A stretch of DNA of 64,000 nt, from positions 1,302,001 through 1,366,000 of the forward strand of contig NW_026963310.1 in the NCBI RefSeq assembly GCF_036588685.1, written 5' to 3'. The notes beneath the pieces are model-generated. The model ran no database searches. It was not told where the DNA came from and was given only the letters and a program-made list of their open reading frames with translations. The translations under genes and the position numbers were made by a program. This stretch comes from Mytilus trossulus. Its lineage: Eukaryota; Mollusca; Bivalvia; Mytilida; Mytilidae. Of this stretch, positions 36,495 through 47,000 are shown piece by piece; the first letter of the stretch is position 1, and every line of letters begins with the position of its first letter.

Positions 36495-38764
36495 CTAAAC
36501 TATCAATAACATATTTCAAAATTATTTAAATGTCACTTTAATATCTGTATTTGATATTGATTGTTTAGTTTATATAAAGGTAATGAATTAACGACACATG
36601 TTTTATATTTTGATCTTGATTTTTCACAGACAGTATATAATATGGTGGTTATACAAGAATAGCAAATGAAGAGGTTTGCCAATGTAGGTTATCATTTTTT
36701 TCTTGTAAAGTCCCGTGAAGCAAGACATTCATGATTGGAGATGTAAGAAGGTCCAGTGCATTGAATAAATTATCAATTATCAATTTTCAATGTTAAGTTT
36801 TCTGCTTACGATGTTCATGTTAGGTTGGTGAATGTGTTGGGCTTTTTGAGGAAAATATATGAACTATCAAACGGTCGTCCCCTATCGATGTTTTACCGAT
36901 GAAGAATAAGTTGAGGTTTCTTTCCGTTTAGAACATTCTATTCGATTCGACGGATTCTCCATTTCCATTCTCAATTTTATACTTCAATAGAAACGATCGA
37001 CGCCTTTGTTTTATATTTCAGGTAACAAAGAGCTATTTCATAGCTATATTTTTTTTGCGAGCTGATTGTTGCTTTTTGGTAGTTAACGAGTTTTTGTATA
37101 TAAGAGAAGGAAATAGAAAGTAAAATAATACCAGGGTTTTTAGGATAGAACATTAAATCAGATTTTCTATATCCAAAGTATACCAGTTGAAAAGTGGGGA
37201 CTGGCTTTAGTCAAACTGAAATAGTCACATCTTTGCTACGAATTATCACAGTTTCATGAATAGGGAAACTTAGTTATATAACTTATACTATCGTCAGAAG
37301 TGTAGTACACTGGCAATTCTGTTGTATGGATACTCGACTTTCCAATGTCTGTCGTTGCTATTTTGGACTCAGTTTTGGCTCTTTTGTTTCGACCTTAAGA
37401 GGTTACTCTACACTATACACCCAAAATACATGTAGTTTAAATCAATTGGTTTTCTTGGTTTTTTCTAATTAGTACACTAGTCCTAGCTAAACATCTTGTA
37501 AACATTTCAAAAGATTTAGTTTTGGCCACTTGAATTTGTCATCTTTTAAATGTTAATATCGGCCAATCTTGGAAGTTAAAATCATATGGGTATAGGGGTA
37601 TATATATGTAAATATTTTATAACATAATGCTAAGTTGACAATAGCATAGTTTATAGTGAAAACTGCGACAAATTTTCATTCACTGATACCCTTTACTTGT
37701 AAGTTTTTATTCTGGATTTAAATTCTTGTCCGAATTAAAAAAGAGAGTCTCAGATCCAGCCCCAAAAAAGAACGTTGATTAGTTATGTGTTTAAAAATTA
37801 TGTTTTTTTTAAATGTGACGTTTATTTTTTTTTAAACTTACCATTCGTAGTGCTATATCAGTCTGTTATTCTAGCAAAAATTAATAAAAATTTGACTACC
37901 AGATTTTTTTACAAGTTTAAACTATACACCAACCCTCAATAAATAAGAGCAAGATTCTTTCTAATAGTACACCTAAGACTTTATTTTTTTATATTTTTTA
38001 TCTAGGCCATAAATATTTTGCATGTGGATATATTATCATGAGGTAAAGTGTAAAGTATCACAATGACATTCATGTGACCTTCAAATTTGACCACAAGGTC
38101 AACTTAAATGATTTTTTAGTAAGAAATATGACTAGGGCATAACTGTTTCGTCTTATGACCTAAACCTAAAATCTTTGGCAAGTGGATTGTGAATTGCAAA
38201 ATCATGAGGTGGTGTGCGCCATTATAATGTATATGTTATTATCACCTTCATCTGACCTTGAATCTGACCTCAAGGATGATAAATGCATTTCGGGCATTTC
38301 TTTATACTCGAGCAGGCCATGCCTAGTTTTCCATTGTCGATGACCTGAGATATTTGGTTTGTTAATTCAATTCAATTAAACTCAAAGTTTTATTTAAAGT
38401 TGATATTTAGTAAATAAATACATCATTCCACTAGCTCTAGATCTAATGAGCTTTTCAATCAACCATACAACAATTTAGTCTTAGATTCATAAATTTTTGA
38501 TCAGATGTTAGTGGCTTTGAATTAGCTGTCGGTTAACTGCGAGTACTCTCAGATGTATTCCTAGTGTTTTTTTGTTGTTGGGATGAACAAATAACCGGCC
38601 ATGTCCAGTTGTATTTTTGTCCATCTGATGAGTTAAGCCTTTTCAACTGATTTTTATAGGTCGTTGTTATGTTGTACTGTTATACCACTGTCCCAGATTA
38701 GGGGGCGGGATTGGGATCCCGCTAACATGTTTAACCCGCCACTTTATGTATGTATGTGCCTGTC
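36495..38764. other. Intergenic DNA, no gene seen
   Basis: The stretch is AT-rich with no convincing frame on either strand. Parts look like old interspersed repeats (CATGAGGTGGTGTGCGCC and 'GACCTTGAATCTGACCTCAAGG' around 38180-38275; GCGAGTACTCTCAGATGTAT at 38538, repeated at 43439). Confidence 0.5.
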
Positions 38765-38899
38765 CCAAGCCAGGTTGTCGTTTGTTCATACATAACTTAT
38801 ATGTTTTTCGTTCATTTTTTATTATTGAATAAGGTCGTTAGTTTTCTAGTTTGAATTGTTTTACATTGATATTTCGGGGCCTTTTTAAAGCTGACTATG
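38765..38899 (+). repeat. R1 repeat, left part, interrupted by the LINE
   Basis: It has GTCGTTTGTTCATACATAAC, TTTTTCGTTCATTTTTTATT, AAGGTCGTTAGTTTTCTAG and GGGGCCTTTTTAAAGCTGACTATG. The uninterrupted copy at 54995-55185 (read on the minus strand) continues from GACTATG straight to CGGTATG. Here CGGTATG resumes only at 42468, after the LINE. Confidence 0.8.
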
Positions 38900-41800
38900 T
38901 GTGTTGGTGGTTTGTCCACAGGATTGTGCATGCGTCTAGTGTGGTTAGAACCATAGCTTCTCTATCACCGCTGGCTAGCCTGCTTTTGCAGGTGAAAAGA
39001 AAGCCGAGTACATAGCCTCTGCATTATTCAAGACGTCTACAATGTCTCCTCGCGACAACACACGGTAACTAGGAGCTAGCATCCTAAGCATTATTGTAGA
39101 GGATCTCGGAGCAGCAAGGGCCCCAGAGATGCAGTGTGTAGGCCCACCGGCGTGTGGACATGCCCTAGCACTCATCAACCTTGCCCCAGCTATGGGTAAA
39201 TAGTTGGTCAGATGAAGATCATAGCTCTGTTAAAGCAGTTCATCTAAGAGAAGGAAAACTCGATATAAAACCAATGGCAGGATGAGAGTCATAAGCTTTG
39301 GCTAGCGACGCATCTAGAGGAAGGAAACCTTGATGAATAAATCCCTGGCCCTCCTGGTAAGGGGGTTGTGCGCTGGGCTATCTACTCAGCCACGGAAAGA
39401 AACTTATGCTACAGAAACAGAAACAAGGGAAAATCAATTAGTTCGGTGTAGACAGATAGAAACCTCTGCAGGAATGCAGCCTATGACGAGCGACAAGACT
39501 CTGAGAAACTCTATTCTGTCTCTTAAACAAACGTTAAAATTTGGTTGTTGGAATGTTAGAACTATGAACGAAACAAGCAGAACTGATCAAACAATTAAGG
39601 AAATGAAGAGATTCAAGCTTGATATATTGGGTGTTAGTGAATGCAGATGGACTGATTCAGGAAAATATAAACACAATTCAGGTACAGAAATTTATTATTC
39701 AGGACGTACAGATGGTAGACACCAGGAAGGCGTAGCTATTCTATTGAGTAAGAGTGCAAGCAACTCTGTTGCAGAATGGATAGCAATAAATGAAAGAATA
39801 ACAAAAATACGAATGAAGACCAGTTATGGACACATGACCGTTATCCAATGCTATGCCCCAACAAATGATTATACAGATAACGAGAAAGAGATTTATTATG
39901 ATAAATTAAATCAAATCATAATGGATACACCAAAGCATGATGTACCTACCATCATTGGAGATTTTAATGCAAAAGTAGGTTCAACTAACATAGGTTCAGA
40001 AGAAGTGATGGGGAAACATGGGCTTGGAGAAATTAACAACAATGGTGAAAGATTAGTGGAGATGTGTACTATGAACAATCTGATAATTGGGGGAACAATC
40101 TTTGAACATAAAAACATACATAAAGCCAGATGGGTGTCTCCAAATGGGAAAGTGAAAAACCAAATCGATCACATACTGATTAATAAGAAATGGAGGTCAT
40201 CATAATTAGATGTGAAAGTGAAAAGAGGTGCAGATGTATACAGCGATCATCACCTAGTCATTGGAAAGATCAGACTAAAATTAAGAAAAAATAAATGCAA
40301 AACACCAAGCAAGATCATAGACTTTTGAAAACTTAAACAACCTGAAATATAACAAAACTTCAATATAGAACTGAAGAACAGATTTGAGGTTTTACAACTT
40401 GAAGAAAATGACATTGACATAAACTCTAAATGGCAACATATGAGTGAAATTTATTTAAAAACAAGTGAAAACATCTAAGGTTACAAGAATAAAGAAAGAA
40501 AGGAATGGATATCTGAAAAAACCTGGGCTCTAATTATGGAAAGAAACTGTTAAAATCAAAAACCAACTCAAGCAACAGGAGAACAACAAGAGAGATCAAA
40601 AGATCTATACAATAGTAAGGAAAAAGAAGTGAAAAAGAATGCTAAGGCAGACAAAAAGGCATACATAGATAAGATTGCAAGAGAGGCTAAAAATGCATCT
40701 AAAGTTGGAGATATGAGAAAGCTATATAACATTACAAAACAGCTTAGTGGCAGAGTAAATACCAACAGTACTCACATCAAAGATAAAGATGGTCAGACAA
40801 TATGCAAATTTGAGAAACAACTGGAAAGATGGAAAGAGCATTTTGAAGAGGTGTTGAATAGGCCTGAACCAAAAATCTCAGTTGACAGATCAGAGGAAGC
40901 TCCACCACCAATAGAAATAGAAATGGGACCCATTACAGATGATGAGATCAAAGCAGCCATTAAAAAACTTAAAAACAACAAAGCTCCTATGGTAGATGGC
41001 ATACCAGCAGAAGTACTAAAATCAGACATAAATCTCAACGTGAACATCCTACGTGATTTGCTGCATGAAATATGGGAAAAAGAAATACTACCTACCCAGT
41101 GGAAAGATGGTACATTATGTATCATCATAAAACTACCAAATAAAAGTAACCTTACAGATTGTAACAACTGGCGTGGAATTACTTTACTATCAGTGCCTGG
41201 TAAGATACTTTGTAGAATAATTTTAGAACGAATCAAAGACAAAATCGATTCCATTCTACGGGAAGAACAAAGTGGATTTAGAACAAACCGTGCATGTATA
41301 GATAACATCTTCATACTGAGAAATATTATAGAACATGCACTAGAATGGAGGTCACCAAGATATATAAATTATGTGGATTTCGGAAAAGCCTTTGATAGCG
41401 TCCATAGAGAGTCACTCTGGTACATCATGAGTATGTATGGAATTCCACAAAAAATAATTAACATCATTATGGAAATGTATGATGGTTTTAGATGTGCAGT
41501 CAGACATGATGGAAAACTATCAGATTGTTTTTAATAACATCTGGAGTAAGACAGGGATGCTTAATATCTCCTTTTCTCTTTATATTGGTGGTTGACAGCT
41601 GGGTAATGAAGAAGACAACAACTGAAAATCATGGTATACAGTGGGGACTAACAACATTTTTGGAGGACATGGACTTTGCTGATGATATCAGCCTCTTTTA
41701 TCATACACATGAACACATGCAGAAAAAGACAGATAAAGTAACATCAGAGGCAGCAAAAGTAGGACTGAAGATAAATGCAAAGAAAACTAAGGTGATGAAG

Positions 41801-42467
41801 ATAGGTACAAAGAACAATAAAGCAATAACAGTGAATGGAAAAGAACTGGAACAAGTAAACTCATTTAATTATCTTGGTAGAAGAGAAAATGCAAAAGGAA
41901 ATATTGAAGAAGAAGTTAACATCCGTATTGGCAAAGCAGTTTCTGCATTCAAAATCCTGAATAACATATGGAAAGCAACAAAATATCCAGAAAGACAAAG
42001 ATCATATTGTATGTGAGCAATGTAGGATCAGTTCTGTTGTACGGTTCAGAAACATGGAGAACAACCAAAAAAGTAGAAAGTCGAATTAGAGGAATCGAAG
42101 GACGCTGTTTGAGACGAATAATTAACATCAGATGGCCAAGTGTAATTTCAAACAGTGAACTATTAGAAAGAACAGGTGTGAAGAATATAGTGAATGAGAT
42201 CATGAGAAGGCGGTGGAAATATATTGGACATATACTGCGAATGGACAACAACCGGCATGTGAAAAAGGTATTGACATGGACACCACAAGGGACAAGAAAG
42301 CATGAAAGACCGAAAGGTACATGGAGGAGAGATATAGCAGCAGAGATAAAAAGACATGGATACACCTGGAATCAAATAGAAAGAATCGCAAAAGATAGAA
42401 CGAGTTGGAGGTCCCTTGTTGATGCCTTATGTGTTCAAGAACATGAAGAGGATTAAGGTAAGGAATG
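38900..42467 (+). mobile_element. Near full-length non-LTR retrotransposon (LINE) nested in an R1 repeat
   Basis: The boundaries come from the split R1 repeat. The element is about 3.57 kb and has a less AT-rich 5' leader (38900-39300). One broken open frame holds an apurinic-type endonuclease followed by reverse transcriptase. It ends in a short TAAGG-like tail (ATTAAGGTAAGG) rather than poly(A). Size, single-ORF layout and tail are compatible with an RTE-type LINE, but the clade is not proven. Possible target-site duplication is at most ATG. Confidence 0.82.
39330..42456 (+). pseudogene. LINE endonuclease-reverse transcriptase ORF, disrupted
   Basis: The endonuclease part (about 39540-40270) shows GCWNVRTM, ILGVSECRW, IIGDFNAKVG and QIDHILI. 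A TAA at 40203 cuts it just before the SDHH motif (YSDHHLVIGK). The same frame then carries further stops to about 40553 and is open again to 41534. Reverse-transcriptase motifs follow: SGFRTNRACIDN, FGKAFDSVHR, GVRQGC, DFADDIS (catalytic DD), GLKINAKKTKVM. A one-base loss in a T run near 41528 shifts the frame, and a second shift falls near 41990. The last part (YGSETW, RRRWKYIGHILRM) is a typical LINE C-terminus. It cannot make a full protein. Confidence 0.88.
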
Positions 42468-42592
42468 CGGTATGGGCTTGCTCATTGTTGAAGTCTGTGC
42501 GATGATTTATAGTTGTAAATTTCTGTGTCAATTTGGTCTCTTGTGGAGAGTTGCCTCATTGGCAACCATACCACATGTTCTTTTTTTTTAAT
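42468..42592 (+). repeat. R1 repeat, right part, after the LINE
   Basis: It resumes with CGGTATGGGCTTGCTCATTG, then 'TGAAGTCTGTGCGATGATTTATAG', TTGGTCTCTTGTGGAGAG and TTGGCAACCATACCACATG with a T-tract. It completes the repeat begun at 38765-38899. Confidence 0.8.
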
Positions 42593-42639
42593 AACACTAT
42601 AGACACACATTATGACATATCAATAATTCTGTGCATACA

Positions 42640-43330
42640 AAATACTTCAAAGAGGGACAAAAGGTAAACTGACAACGCCATGGCTAAAAATTAAAAAGAC
42701 ACACAGACAAACAAAAGTACACATGACACAACACAGAAAACGAAATAATAAGCAACACGAAATCAACAAAAAACTAGGGGGGATCTCATGTGCTCAGGAA
42801 GGGTAAGCAGATCCTGCTCCACATGTGGCACTCGTTTTATTGTTCATGTTATAACAAATCCAATAAATAGTCTAATTCGGTGGCTCACATTCATGAAAGG
42901 GGAGGGAATTGTAGTTACGACATAAGGAACATGTCTGATATCATTTGTGAAACTGTTATTCCTTAACGGTCAACCAATTCGTGATGGGGTCTTTAAAATT
43001 TACAAAGGGATGATTTCACCTATCATTTGGAACTCTTGGTATAATAGCATCTTTGTGAGCAGCAACCATCTAACATGAAAATCATGATAGATAATGCAAG
43101 CACGTGAATATCGTAACAATTGGGAGATATACACCCTGTATGCATGTGCTGCTGGAATGTTGCTACTTTAATATGGAAAGTTCACAATCGTAAAGCTGAA
43201 TTCATCTCTTTTGTCGTAAAGTTTTGTTTTTTACCGACCCTAATTGTGAATTTCTAGATGTATGTTTAGATATAAATTATCTGTTATCAATACTTACAAA
43301 ATACATGTTGTTTCTAAAAACGTTTAAAAA
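42640..43330 (-). mobile_element. 5'-truncated reverse-transcriptase element with R2 tail
   Basis: On the minus strand, 43250 down to about 43000 gives KLYDKRDEFSFTIVNFPY, then AYRVYISQLLRYSRA and further residues. It runs directly into the R2 tail (TTTCATGAATGTGAGCC to the GACAACGCCATGGCT complement at 42676). This copy links the reverse-transcriptase fragments to the R2 dispersed repeat. Internal stops show that it is dead. Confidence 0.72.
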
Positions 43331-43945
43331 AGCATAGTTTCTATGAAGGCGAAGTGTACATACAAAAATGAACTTTAGTCTCAGATGCATGATTTTTTTG
43401 ATTAGTTGTAAGCGGCTTTGAACTAGATGTCAGTAACTGCGAGTACTCTCAGATATGTACTTTACTGTTGTTTTTTTTTTAATTCAATATTTGTGTCTAG
43501 TAAATGTTTTTCCGAGTAAATACTTGTGGTACTAGGTAAATTCAATAATTAACTCGACAACCAAAGCTTAAGCGGTTTGACATCATTATAAATTACTTAT
43601 ATACTCTTAAATCGGAAATGAAATTATAAAATAAACTGATTACACATGATTTCATTATATGTTTTGAATCTATACGAATTTGACCAGAATAACTGCTCAT
43701 TTGGTTTGCGTGTTGTAATTTAAGATATACGATATCAATTTTTAATTTGTATGTTGTTTGTTTTAAAATTACCGAACCTAACACTTTACACATTTTGTGC
43801 ATCATGAGCTGTTTCCTGGATAAATTAAAGGTATAACGAAAATAGTCACCCAATAAATTTAATGAATGAATTGGTTGTAGTATTTTGCTAGTGGTGTGTT
43901 AGTGCACATGCGTAAATGATAAAGTTAACTATGTTGACACTTAAT

Positions 43946-43951
43946 TTTATT
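43946..43951 (-). terminator. Polyadenylation signal of the minus-strand Kringle-Ig gene
   Basis: AATAAA on the minus strand lies about 70 bases past the GFG-stop codon at 44022. Confidence 0.7.
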
Positions 43952-44021
43952 CTATGGTTGTTTTAAATTTTGTATATGTTATTTTAATGTTCATCGCCAT
44001 GTATCCGTGTTGAAGTCTTGT

Positions 44022-44044
44022 TTACCCAAAACCACTCATGCGAA
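44022..44044 (-). CDS. Gene B terminal 23-nt coding exon
   Basis: Acceptor TTCTTTTGCAG|TT on the minus strand. Joined in phase 1 it reads L-R-M-S-G-F-G-stop. The length and GFG-stop end match gene A's last exon. Confidence 0.82.
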
Positions 44045-47000
44045 CTGCAAAAGAAGATATTTCATTTAGATGTTTTAGATTATTATTTTTTATGATATAT
44101 TTTTTCAGACTTAACGGTTTTTAATGCGTTTAAACTTCACAATTAATGTGACCTTGAATGTGTTTTTTTTTCTTGCCCCACTGATCAGCATCAAGTAAAA
44201 ACCAAAATATGTATGGTACCTTTGATGTTTTTTTTTATCGTTTGCATTTACGCATAGAAAACAAATACAAAATAAGTCGTTTTTCTTATATGATTTGCAC
44301 TGTATGTTGAGCGAGATCTGCCTACCCTTCTGGAACACCAGATATCAGCTTCGGTTTTTAGTGTAATTTGTGATGCTCTCAGTTTTCTATATATTCTTTT
44401 TGGTCCTTTCTTTTCGTGCATGTAGTAGTCAGTATATTGTTAACTCATGGGTTTGACTTTCAACTTGATTAGTGTTTTCTTGTCTACTGATTACGCTCAC
44501 GATATTATTTTGTGCTGTACATGTGTTCCTCCGATTTTGGGCTTAGCAATAAACTAGGGATCAATAATACTGCAGTTGATATTAAAACCATAGACGTTCC
44601 TTATTTTTCCGACCATGATTTTTTGACGGATTGTTGATTTGCTTATGAACGCAGTGCATCTAGTTTCATATAAATCCCTCGATTTAATTTGATATGTATC
44701 TGATTTATAGATTTGTCTGATTTGCATTTATCTTTCTCTCAATAAAGAAATGCAATTGAGATTGACGAATAATGACACTAATTAATAATACATACGATTT
44801 CTAAATATGACTGCCACCGATATTTTCTCATCTCCAAATTCATTCAAAGCTGTACAAGTTAAGGTTCCCGATTCAAGTGTTTTGAGTGCCACAAGAGTTA
44901 GTACTTGACCATTGTCGTGTAACTGATGAGAAGGCATTGTTATGGACTCGTCTGTAAACTAAGATAAAAACACACACACACAATGATTTACAAAAAACAG
45001 TGGAGTTTTTGAATTTACGTATTAAGCACATATTATTGGATCTGTTACCGCATTATTATGACAAGTTTCGCTATTTGTTCAGCAACGCGACCCTGCAGGA
45101 GAGCAAGAGAAACACATTCAAGAATACCATGACAACCTTTCATTTTTATCCAACGACTTATAGCGTGTTCTTTTTTTATTTTTAGTTTTCTAAAATGGTT
45201 TTGTATAAAGATATTTGTCTGTGTTAAATTGCATGTATTGAGTTTGGTCATATCTGACATTCTCTAACTTATGAATTTACTACTGTTATATATCCAATGT
45301 TATCGTCAAATCTTTACACTACGCATGTTTAGAATTTACCAACCTTTAATTTATTATTTGTGGTATTAAATAAAAAGAAAACACTAGTATCATCGCAACT
45401 CTGCAAACTTGAAAACATCAAGTGAATTTGGTTATTCGATTTACGTGTTTTTTTATAATGCATTTTTTAGTTTTATGTGACTGTCACCCTGTTTTAACTA
45501 GCTATACATCAGATTTAATCTACCATTTAATACATAAGAAATGCCTATACCAAGTCAGATTAATTAAAGTTGGTATGCATTCGTTTGTTGTGTTTGGGCT
45601 TTTGATTTTTTATTTTATTACGGATTTTCTGTTTTTGAATTTTTCTTGGAGTTCGATATTTTTTTATTTCATTTTTTCCAATTTTGCTATCATTTAGTTT
45701 GTTGATTTAATGACAACTATTCCAATAAATTCGGGGGCAGACAATATGCATATGATTGTGGTCCTTTTTATATTGCTTGGTGGTAGACGTTGACTGACTG
45801 AAAGTTACCATTGCTATTTTTTTGTTGTTGCAGAAGGCATGTTTTCGGTACCGACATGATCAATTTATTAGTTGATGGTTTGTAAATAATTCTTTGGATT
45901 CAGGTTTAAAGAGTATTATGAACTTAATGTAATTTCAAAAGAAGTTGATACGTCATTCCTTTTAATATATGTTTGAATTACACAAACGCGTAAGGTACTA
46001 TATAATCCTAAAATAACAATACAACAAATTACTGAGCATGACAAATACACTTACTGACTTGAAAGACCATGTTATGGACGGTTTAGGGTGGCCAGATGCA
46101 ATACATGTGAAATTGTGTGACTGTCCAACCATTGTGACAGCGGTTTTTGGAGGTATTACTATCGTGGGTGTATCTAAAAAAAAACGAAAAAAGTAAATGC
46201 AGTACTTCGTTTTAAAATCAGTATTTACAAACGTTACAAAACAAATGAATATCGTCCCTCCCGTTATAAATTAAATTTAAATATTACGCTAAATAAAACA
46301 TTTTTTTTAACATTTGCATATCGAACATTAAACTATAGTTTTAAGAGGTCAGGATGATTGCACTGATACCATTAATGGAAAAACAGGCAATTATATTTAA
46401 GATAAACGAATATTTATAAATACAAACAGAAAATCTTATCCATGTGTTAAGTGCCCTCTTAATCTTTAATACATCAGAGCTTGAATAATAAAACATAATT
46501 ATTTTTTAATAGATATCAATGAAATAATTTAAAAAATCTAGGTTTGCGAATCTTTTTTATGATTTAAGTTTTTTAAGCATATACCGTAAGTGACCGCAAG
46601 TAATATTTTCACTTGATTGGTTCCAGCGTCGTTAATAGCGATACAAGTGTAATACCCTGCTGTTGTATTAGTCACATTCTGCACAGTAAGCATGTTTCCA
46701 CGTTCATTCAATAAATTCTAAAACATATAATTATATAGTCCGTTTGTATATATGTCATGTATGTAGGACTCAAATCAATGGTGGTTTCCAAATCTATGGC
46801 AGATTCTTAATCTAAAGCAAATGTGACGTCATGCCAGCCCAAATCTATGGCAGATTTTTTACAATCCTAATCTTTGGCAAGTTTTGTAATTTTATGATCT
46901 ATGGCGGATTTATTTTCACGGTTTCCAAATCTATTGCGAATGTTGTGCAAATGGAAAATAATGCAGTACCTAAACGACCAATGAATTGTCTTAAATATTT

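Noticed and set aside
38975..39178. A minus-strand frame of 67 residues in higher-GC sequence
   Set aside because: It lies in the 5' leader of the LINE on the opposite strand. The GC-richer leader makes chance frames more likely.
45422..45697. A plus-strand, Phe/Leu-rich frame of 91 residues suggesting a membrane protein
   Set aside because: Composition follows from T-rich intron DNA. Blocks such as 'ATTTTCTTGGAGTTCG' recur in other repeat copies, and no domain or codon bias supports it.
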